Below, one piece after another: positions 1 to 7,558 of a stretch of DNA of 30,087 bases (positions are counted from its first letter, which is position 1; every line of letters starts with the position of its first letter). Under the pieces are notes generated by a model that searched no databases, was not told where the DNA came from, and saw nothing but the letters and a program-made list of their open reading frames with translations. The stretch is from Bacillota bacterium (lineage in GTDB: Bacteria > Bacillota > Clostridia > Christensenellales > JAEXRW01). A program made the position numbers and the translations under genes. The stretch covers positions 1 to 30,087 of the forward strand of contig JAEXRW010000015.1 of the NCBI GenBank assembly GCA_023454175.1. Direction: 5' to 3'.

Positions 1-17
1 ATTGTGAGGTTGTCTGT

Positions 18-1187
18 ATGCCATGGAAGGAGTCTTCTGTCTTGAACCAGCGCCAGCAATTCATCACCGAATCCCTTAAAGGACTTGTTCCTTTTACCGC
101 ACTCTGCCGTGAATACGGCATCAGTGAGAAAACCGGATACAAGTGGAAAAACCGTTTTATGCAGTATGGTCTAAGCGGTCTTTCCGACCTCAGCAAGGCT
201 CCCAAATCTACCCCTGAAAGCCTCCCTGAAGATGTCGTTATTCGCATCGTCAACCTGCGTACTGCTCATCCATCCTGGGGTGCCAAGAAGCTCGCTGTAC
301 TCTACCGCAAAGCGTTCCCTGACGGTTCTTGTCCCTCCATCAGTACTTTCCAACGCCTTTTTAACAAGGCCGGCCTTGTTAAAAAACGCCGTATCCGGCT
401 CGTGGATCCCGTTGCTCACCGGCTCCGCCAGCATATTCAGCCCCTTGAGCCCAATGATGTCTGGTCTGTTGATTTCAAGGGCTGGTGGTTCTCCAACCAT
501 GAGAAGTGCATCCCTCTTACTATATGTGATGTCGCTTCCCGCTTCATCCTCGACATCAGGCTGATGCACTCACAGTCTTCTCAGGCTGTCCGTGCCGTTT
601 TTACACGCCTTTTTGCCCAATATGGCCTTCCCAAAGTCATCCGCAGTGATAATGGCCCGCCTTTTGCCGCTCCCAATGGTATCCTGAGCCTTACTTCCCT
701 CAGCGCCTGGTGGATCAGCCTTGGCATTCTTCCCGACAGGATCGATCCCGGCAGACCCTATCAGAATGGTACCCATGAACGCATGCATGCCGACCTTGCA
801 CGTGACATTCAAGGTAAGGTTTCCGGCGGTATTGCCGCCACCCAGGCTGCCATTGATCTCTGGCTCAAGGAATACAATGAGGTCAGGCCTCATGAGGCTC
901 TAGGTATGCTCACCCCCTCGGATGTCTATCATCTATCACCTGTTTCTTACACTGGTGATATCCAGCAGCTTGAGTATCCCCCAGGCTTCCTCACCCGCAA
1001 AGTCTTTGACAATGGTGAAATCACCCTCCATGGTGTCCGTGTCAGCATCGGTTTTGCTCTACGCGGCTCCCACTTGGGTCTTTTGCCCTCTGACGACCAT
1101 CATCTCTCTGTTTGGCTTGCCGATTTCCCTCTCGGTTATATCGACCTTCAGACCTATTGCTTTCAGCCTATGGAGGCTTTAGAATGA
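18..1187 (+). CDS. IS481-family DDE transposase
   Basis: This 389-residue protein would catalyse cut-and-paste or copy-out movement of its own element. Residues about 10-60 form a helix-turn-helix of the type found in IS481/IS3 relatives (FTALCREYGISEKTGYKWKN), followed by a second HTH-like segment to about residue 125. The integrase-core catalytic triad is visible: Asp152 in VDFKGWW, Asp211 in RSDNGPPF and Glu254 in GTHERMH. The N-terminus MPWKES is typical of IS481 transposases, so the ATG at 18 is taken as the start. The frame is open throughout and the triad is complete, so the gene looks functional. Neighbours do not share its function. Confidence 0.9.
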   Translation: MPWKESSVLNQRQQFITESLKGLVPFTALCREYGISEKTGYKWKNRFMQYGLSGLSDLSKAPKSTPESLPEDVVIRIVNLRTAHPSWGAKKLAVLYRKAFPDGSCPSISTFQRLFNKAGLVKKRRIRLVDPVAHRLRQHIQPLEPNDVWSVDFKGWWFSNHEKCIPLTICDVASRFILDIRLMHSQSSQAVRAVFTRLFAQYGLPKVIRSDNGPPFAAPNGILSLTSLSAWWISLGILPDRIDPGRPYQNGTHERMHADLARDIQGKVSGGIAATQAAIDLWLKEYNEVRPHEALGMLTPSDVYHLSPVSYTGDIQQLEYPPGFLTRKVFDNGEITLHGVRVSIGFALRGSHLGLLPSDDHHLSVWLADFPLGYIDLQTYCFQPMEALE

Positions 1188-1214
1188 TTACACCACTTAC
1201 CTTTTTCCCTGCAG

Positions 1215-1261
1215 ACTTACCTATGTTCTGACTACTTTTACTTACCTATGTCTTGACTACT
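1215..1261 (+). repeat. Subterminal direct repeats of the IS right end
   Basis: Two 22-bp copies beginning ACTTACCTATG lie at 1215-1236 and 1240-1261. They differ at two positions and their starts are 25 bp apart. They sit between the transposase stop and the presumed right terminus, where transposase binding sites are expected. Confidence 0.7.
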
Positions 1262-1275
1262 CATGGGGACACATT

Positions 1276-1310
1276 AACTGTCAACTGTCCACTCTCAACT
1301 CTCAACTATC
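1276..1310 (-). repeat. 7-bp stop-bearing repeat tract after the L,D-transpeptidase gene
   Basis: Read on the minus strand, directly after the TAA of the transpeptidase gene, the units are TAGTTGA, GAGTTGA, GAGTGGA, CAGTTGA and CAGTTAA. Four of the five contain TGA or TAA. The tract abuts the IS right end. Confidence 0.75.
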
Positions 1311-3506
1311 TTAGGCTCCCGGGCGCAAAGGGTCCGTCGGGTCCACGCGCGGGTATTTCGGGTCGATGGGCGGCTTTTTTTCGCCCACATACCCTTTGGG
1401 TGCGCCGCTCACGATCTCCACATACGTGCCCACCGGGCAGTTCTGGTAGATCCAATAGCACGCGCCGGTGACCATGCGCAGGCAGCCGTGCGTTTTGTTG
1501 GAGCCGATCTCGGTATAGTAATGCGGTACCATCTTGTCGATCTTCGTTTCCGAGTACACTGGGGAATGGATATAGAGCCCGCTCGTATACTTGCACGCAT
1601 ACTGCACCACCTGGTATTTATTGAACCGGTGCCACCGTTCCTTCTTGCTGATGCGGAAGAGCCCCACCGGCGTGGGCTTGTCGGGCCTCCCGATCCCTGT
1701 GAGGAATGTCTTGATCAGTTTCGTGTATTCCCCTTTTTCATCCTTGCCGAATACCGTCAGGGAGTGTCCGCCTTTTTCCACGTAGATGTAGTAGGGCGAG
1801 CTCTTGTCGATCACCGCCTTCAGCCTGTTCACCGTCACGGTATAGGTCTTGGTGGCTTTGGATTGCGCCGTGACCGTGATCTTCACTGTGGCGGTCTGCC
1901 CCCCTGCCAGTGTCACACGGTTGGTGGTCTTCGTAACGCCGCCGATGGTCACCTTTGTGGTTATTTTGGCCAGGCTGTCGGCCGCTTTTGGCGTGAGGGT
2001 GATGGATGCGATATTGGAAGGCATCGTCACCGTATAGCTCAGCGTATCCGCGTTGAATGGCTCTTTCAGCTTGCAGTATACCGAGCTGGTCCTGATGGAG
2101 GCCAGGTTGGCGTTGGTAGAGGGCTTGCGGTGGATCGTGATATGGTAATACCGGCTCTTCCCCGTCTGCGAACGCACCCGGATTGTTACACGCTTGTATT
2201 CGCCTTTTTTCAGGACGTACGTGCCCGTGCCGTATACCCTTGTGACGGTGGGCGCTTCCGCCCGCGCGGTGATTTTCGTCCTGTCCACATTCTCCGGCAG
2301 TTCCACGGTGTAATCCGCATGCCCCCTGGTGAATGCCGGGCTCAGCGGCGCGCCCGAGGATTCCAGCGCCGCCAGGTGATTGTTTCTGGACGCCGCCCGT
2401 GTGATGGCCAGCCGGTATGTCTTGGTCCTGCCGCCCCCGGTCACCGTTATGTACATCCGTTTGGTTTTGCCGTTGTCCACATGGATGCTCTTGGCGGCTA
2501 TGGCTGAGCCGTCTATTTTCATTTTCGAGCCAGGGAATGCCTTCACGGGGGTCACGGTGATGTCCCCCTCGTATTCCCCCAGCTGGATGGTGTAGTTGTA
2601 ACAGGCTGGCCGGAACGTGCCCTTCAGCCGCCCCGCCGAGTACTGTATTTTGGAGAGCTGGTATGGAAATATCGTCTGGACCCATTTTGCGTAGAGTGTC
2701 AGGTTGCCCGTGACCTTCCCCTTACTGAAATTCCATATATGCCTGCAGGCAGCGTCGCTGTACCATCCCCTGAATGCGAAATTCACTCGCACAGGGTTGG
2801 CGGGTTTCGTTGCTTTCCCGCCGTTTGCCACGTTCTGGGGCGCAGGCGCGGTGCCCGCTGCGCCGTTCAGGTGAAAGCGCACCGTGAAATACCCCGGCTT
2901 TTGCGTCACTGTCAATTGCAGGTCCCCATGGATGCCGCTCCCGTCTTTCGCCGTGGCCCGCACGGTCACAGTCCCCTCTTCCGTGCCCTTCAGCACGCCG
3001 GCGGTACTGATCGTGGCCTTTCCCGTCCCGCTGGCCACGCTCCAGGTAACGCTTTTATCCGTTGCGTCGGCCGGTGATACGGCTGCAGACAGCTGCAGCG
3101 TTTCATCCACATGGACGCTCGTCGCGCCCCCGTTCGCGGTCACGGTGATGCCTGTTACCGGTATAGCCGTTACCGTTATTGCCATCTCGCCGTATTTCTC
3201 GCTGCCGTCTTTCGCCGTGGCCCGCACGGTAACGGTTCCCGCGCCGGTACCCGTCAGCAGGCCGGTATCTGCGCCGATGCTCGCGCTTCCCGTTCCGTTT
3301 TGTACGCTCCAGGCAACGCTCTTGTCATCCGCATCCGCAGGCAGCACGTCCGCCGTCATCTGCAGCGTCCCGCCCACGTTGACGGTGGTGGCGTCACCCG
3401 CAGACTTTACGGTGATGCTTTCGACCGCACCCGCTGCCAGTGCGGCTGCAGGGAGCAGGCTCATGACGAGTAGGATGACGGTGAAGAAGGCTGTGAGCTT
3501 TTTCAT
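1311..3506 (-). CDS. Secreted L,D-transpeptidase (YkuD) with Ig-like and cadherin-like repeats
   Basis: A 731-residue exported cell-wall enzyme, predicted to form or edit 3-3 peptidoglycan cross-links or to attach proteins. Residues 1-25 are a signal peptide (MKKLTAFFTVILLVMSLLPA, then AALAA). Two bacterial Ig-like (Big_2) domains follow at about 28-113 and 115-201, then an InlB-type beta-grasp repeat (about 206-275, with GGKATKPANP and FRGWYSD). Several cadherin-like beta-sandwich repeats cover about 285-560, and the catalytic YkuD domain about 570-700. The active-site motif is HGC at 673-675 (catalytic Cys675), with His647 in IHSP upstream. A proline-rich tail ends the protein. The ATG at 3506 is preceded by AAAGGAG with 8 nt spacing. 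The mix of wall-spanning repeats and an enzyme suggests action at a distance from the membrane. Confidence 0.9.
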   Translation of the reverse strand: MKKLTAFFTVILLVMSLLPAAALAAGAVESITVKSAGDATTVNVGGTLQMTADVLPADADDKSVAWSVQNGTGSASIGADTGLLTGTGAGTVTVRATAKDGSEKYGEMAITVTAIPVTGITVTANGGATSVHVDETLQLSAAVSPADATDKSVTWSVASGTGKATISTAGVLKGTEEGTVTVRATAKDGSGIHGDLQLTVTQKPGYFTVRFHLNGAAGTAPAPQNVANGGKATKPANPVRVNFAFRGWYSDAACRHIWNFSKGKVTGNLTLYAKWVQTIFPYQLSKIQYSAGRLKGTFRPACYNYTIQLGEYEGDITVTPVKAFPGSKMKIDGSAIAAKSIHVDNGKTKRMYITVTGGGRTKTYRLAITRAASRNNHLAALESSGAPLSPAFTRGHADYTVELPENVDRTKITARAEAPTVTRVYGTGTYVLKKGEYKRVTIRVRSQTGKSRYYHITIHRKPSTNANLASIRTSSVYCKLKEPFNADTLSYTVTMPSNIASITLTPKAADSLAKITTKVTIGGVTKTTNRVTLAGGQTATVKITVTAQSKATKTYTVTVNRLKAVIDKSSPYYIYVEKGGHSLTVFGKDEKGEYTKLIKTFLTGIGRPDKPTPVGLFRISKKERWHRFNKYQVVQYACKYTSGLYIHSPVYSETKIDKMVPHYYTEIGSNKTHGCLRMVTGACYWIYQNCPVGTYVEIVSGAPKGYVGEKKPPIDPKYPRVDPTDPLRPGA

Positions 3507-3594
3507 GGCGTATTCTCCTTTGGTCCTGTCCGGGATATATATGTTATCTGTATTGTCATAGGACTGGAATTATTCTTATAGTATTGTCGGCTGT

Positions 3595-3600
3595 ATTATA
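3595..3600 (-). promoter_or_regulatory. Putative extended -10 of the L,D-transpeptidase promoter
   Basis: The minus strand reads TGGTATAAT here, an extended -10 (TGn-TATAAT), about 90 bp upstream of the transpeptidase start. I see no good -35 at 17 bp spacing, so the call rests on the extended -10 alone. Confidence 0.4.
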
Positions 3601-3665
3601 CCACTTGTGCCAAACGAGTGGATACGGTTTGGTGCTGTTATCTGCTAAATGCGGCAGTAACGGAT

Positions 3666-3703
3666 AAAAAAACCGGTCCGGGAGCGTTTCTTGTCCGGAC
3701 CGG
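3666..3703 (-). terminator. Rho-independent terminator of the padR-DUF2812 operon
   Basis: The 9-bp arms CCGGTCCGG (3673-3681) and CCGGACCGG (3695-3703) form a GC-rich stem with a 13-nt loop. On the minus strand the stem is followed by a run of seven T. It lies about 40 bp downstream of the DUF2812 gene. Confidence 0.85.
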
Positions 3704-3744
3704 CGGGTTATACTGCAGCATCCTTTGAGTGTTGCCTCGGTGTT

Positions 3745-4284
3745 TCAGTTTTTTCGCCTTTTATAGATCGTCCGCACCACCCAGCCGAGATAGCATGTGA
3801 TGATGACAGCCAGGACCAGTGCCACTGCACATTGGATGATATCTTCGAGATCCAACGAACGGAAGTAGATGCCTGTGAACACAGCCCCCACGGTGAACCC
3901 GGTCAGGAAGATGGTAAAGGATACGGCGGCGGCGCCGGCCACGCGCCTGTTCCGTTCCTCTATGCTCTGCCTGTCGCTGAAAGCCTCGGGGCGTTCGTCC
4001 GTATATTCCTTGCGCCAGATGAAGCAGCTCGCCATGACTCCTACGAACTCCCAGCCAAATTGTTCATACATCGCCCTGTAGTCCTTCTTCGGGTTTGTCT
4101 GGATGTCATAGACATACCTGTACCGTTTCGGGCCGGTACGGTTGAATACCATGCATATGCTGCTCCATTGGCCGATCCGCTCGATGTTCCAGCCCTGCAG
4201 GGCCATCTCCTCCAGCCAGTTTTCGTAGTCGGCCGGTATGAACCGCTTGAACGCGGAAAACCACACGGTTTTTGTATCTTTCAT
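3745..4284 (-). CDS. DUF2812 domain membrane protein
   Basis: This 179-residue protein has an N-terminal soluble part (about 1-95) typical of DUF2812, with WLEEMALQGW near residue 25 and YEQFGWEFVG near residue 75. Two hydrophobic segments follow at about 114-140 and 148-168, and a basic tail YKRRKN. Its start overlaps the end of the padR gene by 4 bp (ATGA), so the two are translationally coupled. In Bacillota such PadR-DUF2812 pairs are common, and the PadR protein is thought to control the membrane protein. No biochemical role is known to me; a role in membrane stress or signalling is only a guess. Confidence 0.85.
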   Translation of the reverse strand: MKDTKTVWFSAFKRFIPADYENWLEEMALQGWNIERIGQWSSICMVFNRTGPKRYRYVYDIQTNPKKDYRAMYEQFGWEFVGVMASCFIWRKEYTDERPEAFSDRQSIEERNRRVAGAAAVSFTIFLTGFTVGAVFTGIYFRSLDLEDIIQCAVALVLAVIITCYLGWVVRTIYKRRKN

Positions 4285-4604
4285 GAATATCCCTCCAGGA
4301 TCGTATAGATTTCCTTGATGCGTCTGATTTCCTCGTCCAATACCAATTTCCCGGTGCCGGTGATGCGGTAGTACTTTTTTCGGTCCTCTTCTTTCGTGGA
4401 GGCGATCAGCCCATCCCCCTCCAGCTTGCCCAGGCTCTGGTAGAGCGTGCCCGCGCCCAGTGTGACCCGGCCTTTGGTCAGGTCCTTCACATGCTGCATG
4501 ATGCCGTAGCCGTGCCGTTCCTCCCGCAATGAGAAAAGGATGTAAAACATGGTCTCGCTCATGGGGATGAACCGTTTCAGGATCGTTTGGATGTTCAAAT
4601 GCAT
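4281..4604 (-). CDS. PadR-family transcriptional regulator
   Basis: A 107-residue winged-helix regulator. The PadR signature is clear: LREERHGYGIMQHV (about 27-40), LGAGTLYQSLGKLEGDGLI (about 51-69) and KYYRITGTG (about 82-90). It probably represses its own operon with the downstream DUF2812 gene: two inverted repeats lie 26 and 47 bp upstream of the start codon. The ATG at 4604 has AAAGAAGG upstream but at only 2 nt. A second ATG at codon 15 lacks a ribosome site, so I keep the first. Palindromes and gene pair together suggest a one-input stress or drug-response switch. The ligand is unknown. Confidence 0.9.
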   Translation of the reverse strand: MHLNIQTILKRFIPMSETMFYILFSLREERHGYGIMQHVKDLTKGRVTLGAGTLYQSLGKLEGDGLIASTKEEDRKKYYRITGTGKLVLDEEIRRIKEIYTILEGYS

Positions 4605-4629
4605 CGCCTTCTTTACATCGCTTCGTGCT

Positions 4630-4646
4630 ATATCACGTCGCGATAT
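4630..4646. promoter_or_regulatory. Imperfect inverted repeat, second PadR operator candidate
   Basis: ATATCACGTCGCGATAT is a near palindrome with one mismatched pair. It sits between the padR start and the perfect palindrome at 4651-4671 and shares the TATCACG half-site. Confidence 0.6.
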
Positions 4647-4650
4647 AATA

Positions 4651-4671
4651 ATATATCACGCCGTGATATAT
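4651..4671. promoter_or_regulatory. Perfect inverted repeat, PadR operator candidate
   Basis: Ten-base arms ATATATCACG and CGTGATATAT flank a single C. Position just upstream of padR and the shared half-site with 4630-4646 point to autoregulation, a usual mode for this family. Confidence 0.7.
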
Positions 4672-4825
4672 GTCAATACCTCTCCAATAAAATTGTTTGT
4701 GGATAGGTGATTTACTGGTATGTACGTCTGATTCCCCCGCAGGTCAATAAAATTCTATGCCCGAAAGGGCATCCCGCGATTAACAGTCCTCGATCGCCTG
4801 CGTCACCCCCGCAGGATCTATGCAT

Positions 4826-4884
4826 GGCTCCCCTATTAGGGGAGCTGCCGCCGCATGCGCTGCGCATGTCGGCGGCTGAGGGGT
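4826..4884. repeat. Two-stem palindromic repeat, type B copy 1
   Basis: First stem GGCTCCCCTA / TTAGGGGAGC, then a second stem GCCGCCG / CGGCGGC around a GCATGCGCTGCGCATG palindrome, closed by CTGAGGGG. The architecture is the same as at 12947, 14401, 16801, 17606, 20478 and 24242. Confidence 0.75.
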
Positions 4885-4956
4885 TTGTCCCCGCAAGGGA
4901 GGCATACTTGCCTTCCTTTTATTCCGCAATTCTTAACTCATGAAAACATTTAAAAG

Positions 4957-5032
4957 CCTTCCCCTTGAGGGGAAGGTGGCTGAATGTGATTCCAATTAGT
5001 CCGATTGGAATCACATTGGTGCCGGATGAGGT
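4957..5032. repeat. Palindromic repeat, type A copy 1
   Basis: Constant flanks (CCTTCCCC TTGA GGGGAAGGTGG on the left, CCGGATGAGGT on the right) enclose a perfect 14-bp inverted repeat (arms 4983-4996 and 5004-5017, loop TAGTCCG). The inner stem differs from that of the copies at 12854 and 13027 but is still fully paired. Confidence 0.8.
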
Positions 5033-5144
5033 TAATGTACCTTCGATAACCATCACAAACACCGCTGAATTTGTCTTGTTTGATGTCTTTTCATGCCAGT
5101 TACTGAATAAGCTTTTCTTAGGCGGGTTTGGGGGGTGGAAGGGG

Positions 5145-5621
5145 TTGGCGCTGGATAGGAAGAAGCTGGCGCTGTGTATCATCGCCTGCGTGGCTGCGGT
5201 GGGCGCTGCCGCTTTCCTGGGGTCCCGGTTTGTCGATACGCAGTCGGAATGGTATACGTCCCTGGCAAAACCCGCTTTCACGCCCCCGCCCGTTGTCTTC
5301 TCCATCGCCTGGGGCGTCGTCTACCTCTGCCTCGCCGCCAGCGCGGTCTTGGTGTGTAATAAGTCCTACCGTCTCCGTGAACTCACGCTCTATGTCTATG
5401 GTCTCAATCTCGTTTTGAATGTGCTCTGGACATACGTCTTCTTTCAGAATCAAAATCCCGCCATGGCGTTGGTGGTACTGGTACTCCTCCTTGGCACGGT
5501 GGCCGCCATGGCCGACCTATCCGCGCGTTTGGATAAGGTGGCGGCCATCCTGCTGATCCCTTACCTCCTCTGGGGCACCTTCGCGCTGGTCTTGAACTAT
5601 GTGATCATCATGATGAATTGA
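5145..5621 (+). CDS. tspO: TspO/MBR-family membrane protein
   Basis: A 158-residue integral membrane protein with the five-helix TspO fold, a family that binds porphyrins and other small hydrophobic ligands and is tied to stress responses. Family marks are WYTSLAKPAFTPP (about 36-48), FSIAW (52-56), LNVLWTYVFF (91-100) and IPYLLWGTFALVLNY (138-152). The frame is open to TTG 4965, but that stretch is the repeat at 4957-5032. I place the start at TTG 5145, preceded by a purine-rich GGGGGGTGGAAGGGG, which gives the usual family length. Other non-ATG starts between 5070 and 5145 are possible. It stands alone, convergent with the gene at 5657. Confidence 0.85.
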   Translation: MALDRKKLALCIIACVAAVGAAAFLGSRFVDTQSEWYTSLAKPAFTPPPVVFSIAWGVVYLCLAASAVLVCNKSYRLRELTLYVYGLNLVLNVLWTYVFFQNQNPAMALVVLVLLLGTVAAMADLSARLDKVAAILLIPYLLWGTFALVLNYVIIMMN

Positions 5622-5632
5622 TTATCACATAG
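5597..5632. other. Hairpin between convergent genes
   Basis: Nine-base arms CTATGTGAT (5597-5605) and ATCACATAG (5624-5632) overlap the end of tspO. There is no T-run, so a terminator role for either strand is uncertain. Confidence 0.3.
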
Positions 5633-5656
5633 CACAGTATCAGCTGCGATGAATCA

Positions 5657-6178
5657 TTATCGGTCTATTTCTGCTATAGAATAATGACATCCATCCCATA
5701 ATATAGCCACAGCCTTATCCTTGGACGGTTCCCAACCTTGCACGTAAAATTTCCATAGATTATTTTGAAATGCTAAAAGCAAATGTTCCTTATTTTCAAC
5801 AAATAGTGATGCTATTGTTTCAGCAGTTGTTATATCTATGCATGAATATTTCCTGCTTCCGCCACAACAATCCCTATCTCCCTCAAAGAATTCGATAGCG
5901 GCAATTTGATTAGTCAAAAAAGAGTCAATGTATTCAATCAACCCTCTTAAGTCATTGTAGTAGAAATGAGCATGTTGGTATGAAAAATAAAATATGATCT
6001 CGTCTTTATTGAAACATATTTTGATATTTCGATTATTTACGTTTGTATTGGTAATAACCAAGGATACTTCATGATTTTTGACGCATGTGACTATGTTGTA
6101 TTTTTGAAAATGCTCTTTGATCTTATCTGCATTTTCTTTTATCTTTTTCTTATTAAGCACTCTATTATGTCGAGGCAT
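5657..6178 (-). CDS. AT-rich orphan protein of unknown function
   Basis: I do not recognise this 173-residue protein. It is soluble, with a lysine-rich N-terminus (about 8-25), a central beta-rich stretch with many Asn and Ile residues (about 28-70), a DCCGGSRKYSC cysteine cluster (about 103-113), and a C-terminal part with tryptophans (LWKFYVQGW). The start is set at ATG 6178 because AGGTGG lies 7 nt upstream; a TTG two codons earlier would overlap that site. Base composition is far more AT-rich than every neighbour, which suggests recent acquisition. It follows guaD by 70 bp but may have its own promoter. Small size and composition would suit an immunity or accessory protein, but no motif supports that. 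Confidence 0.7.
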   Translation of the reverse strand: MPRHNRVLNKKKIKENADKIKEHFQKYNIVTCVKNHEVSLVITNTNVNNRNIKICFNKDEIIFYFSYQHAHFYYNDLRGLIEYIDSFLTNQIAAIEFFEGDRDCCGGSRKYSCIDITTAETIASLFVENKEHLLLAFQNNLWKFYVQGWEPSKDKAVAILWDGCHYSIAEIDR

Positions 6179-6248
6179 ATTCAAACCACCTATGCTTTTG
6201 CTGATAATAATAGTCTTGTAATTAAACTACTGCTAATATCTCAATTCT

Positions 6249-7523
6249 TTATGCTCCCGGCTCCCCCACCCTGATCCCCTCGATATACCTTTCCGCTATA
6301 TTCGTCTCATTCCCGCAGTAGATCAGTTTCTCGATCCTGTCTTTCAGCGGCCGCCGTTCCACGTTCATCCCGCCATCGTCAAGCACCAGCGCGTCGAATG
6401 CATACCCCTTCTCAAAGCTCCCCGTCCTCCCGAAAAAGCTCCCCCCGCCCTTCGTCGCCAGGTAAAAGGCCTCGGAAGAAGATATGGGTGCGTACTCCTT
6501 GTGCGCCATGTTATATGTCTTGGATACCTGCATCGCCAGCGCGATGTGGGAGAGCATGTTCAGCGTGTTCCCCGCGCCGATGTCCGATCCCAGGCCGATT
6601 CTCAGCCCCATGTCCATGTACTTCCTTAGTGGCATCGTCCCGCTGGTCAGGTTCAGGTTGGACTGTGGGCAGTGTGCGATGTATACGCCTTGCCGTTTGA
6701 GCAGGTCCAATTCCTCGTCCGTGTTGTGGACGCAGTGCGCCATCACGGTCGGGGTCTGCCCCAGCAGCCCGTATTTGTAATAAATGCTCGTGAAATCCTT
6801 CTCCTCCGGGTGCAGTTCATGTACCAGTTTTATCTCCTCCCGGTTTTCCGAGAGGTGGGATTGTACCGGCAGGTGGTATTCCCGCGCCAGCACCCCCAGC
6901 GCCGCCATCAACGCGGGCGTGGTGCAGGGCACGAAGCGCGGCGTGAGGATGTATTTGACCCGCTCGCTTGCCCCCTGGTATTTCTGGATCAGCGCCTCCG
7001 TCTCACGGATGGACTGTGCGGTGTCCTCCTCCAGGCTCCGCGTCGCCCCCCGGTCCATGTTCACTTTGCCCACATACGCGCTCAGGCCCGAGCGGATGAA
7101 AAGGTCCATCAGCAGCTCCGTGGCCTCCCAGTGGCGCGTGCCCAGCACGATGCTGTGGAGGAGCCCGTTCCGCCATAATGCGTGGACCAGCCGGGGGTAT
7201 ACTTTTTTGGCGTAATCGATGTCCGAATAGCAGCCCTCCAGCGGGAAGGTGTGCTGCATCAGCCACGGCATCAGTTCCAGGTCGTAGCCGATGCCCATAT
7301 TGGGCAGCTGCGGCGCGTGCAGGTGCAGGTCGGTGAAAGCAGGGATGAGGATGCGCTCCCCCAGGTCTTCCACGGGTAAGCCCTTGTATTCCTCCGGCAA
7401 TGTGGGAAAGACGCCGGCGACGATGCCATTTTTCACGGCGATGTACCCGTCCTCGGTCAGTTCGAAACGTTCCGGTGCCTTTGTGTATGCGATGTTCCCT
7501 TTGAATACCTGTATCCGTTCCAC
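6249..7523 (-). CDS. guaD: Guanine deaminase
   Basis: A 424-residue cytosolic amidohydrolase that converts guanine to xanthine and ammonia. The metal and catalytic positions of the family are present: His67 and His69 in LHLHAPQLP, His223 and Glu226 in QSHLSEN, His263 in MAHCVH, and Asp314 in GLGSDIGAG. AHCPQSNLNL (about 283-292) is also typical. The start is GTG at 7523, with GGGAGG 11 nt upstream. It is the last gene of the long purine block, 35 bp after the DHOD/ferredoxin fusion, and would supply xanthine to the molybdenum hydroxylases. A related amidohydrolase such as hydroxyatrazine-type deaminase is less likely, given the HAPQ motif. I see no anomaly. Confidence 0.9.
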   Translation of the reverse strand: MERIQVFKGNIAYTKAPERFELTEDGYIAVKNGIVAGVFPTLPEEYKGLPVEDLGERILIPAFTDLHLHAPQLPNMGIGYDLELMPWLMQHTFPLEGCYSDIDYAKKVYPRLVHALWRNGLLHSIVLGTRHWEATELLMDLFIRSGLSAYVGKVNMDRGATRSLEEDTAQSIRETEALIQKYQGASERVKYILTPRFVPCTTPALMAALGVLAREYHLPVQSHLSENREEIKLVHELHPEEKDFTSIYYKYGLLGQTPTVMAHCVHNTDEELDLLKRQGVYIAHCPQSNLNLTSGTMPLRKYMDMGLRIGLGSDIGAGNTLNMLSHIALAMQVSKTYNMAHKEYAPISSSEAFYLATKGGGSFFGRTGSFEKGYAFDALVLDDGGMNVERRPLKDRIEKLIYCGNETNIAERYIEGIRVGEPGA

Positions 7524-7558
7524 AGCAAATGACGCCTCCCTGCTTTTCCGCTAGGACG

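Larger units (their letters stand above)
1..1271 (+). mobile_element. IS481-like insertion sequence, apparently intact
   Basis: A complete DDE transposase gene fills almost the whole segment. To its right, a non-coding tail carries two near-identical 22-bp direct repeats and then the sequence GGGGACA at 1265-1271, which read from the other strand begins TGTCCCC, a plausible terminal TG...CA type end. The left end lies at or just before position 1, so the left inverted repeat and the target duplication cannot be seen. The right boundary is inferred from the end of the subterminal repeats and the start of the 7-bp repeat tract that follows the L,D-transpeptidase gene. Confidence 0.7.
4672..5144. 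other. Non-coding region made of intergenic repeats
   Basis: No credible gene lies here. It holds a small stem-loop at 4757-4772 (arms ATGCCC and GGGCAT, loop GAAA), a large palindromic repeat at 4826-4884, two units of the 7-bp repeat at about 4927-4940, and a second type of palindromic repeat at 4957-5032. The last 100 bases before tspO are unremarkable. Confidence 0.7.

Noticed and set aside
1488..2507. Long plus-strand open frame (339 codons) opposite the L,D-transpeptidase
   Set aside because: It has no signal, domain or ribosome site, its composition is typical of a GC-rich antisense frame, and the minus-strand gene has clear domains throughout.
4707..4943. Small plus-strand open frame of 78 codons
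   Set aside because: It consists of palindromic repeat sequence (4826-4884) and has no ribosome site.
4965..5144. N-terminal extension of the TspO frame
   Set aside because: It starts with TTG inside a type A repeat and adds 60 residues not found in this family.
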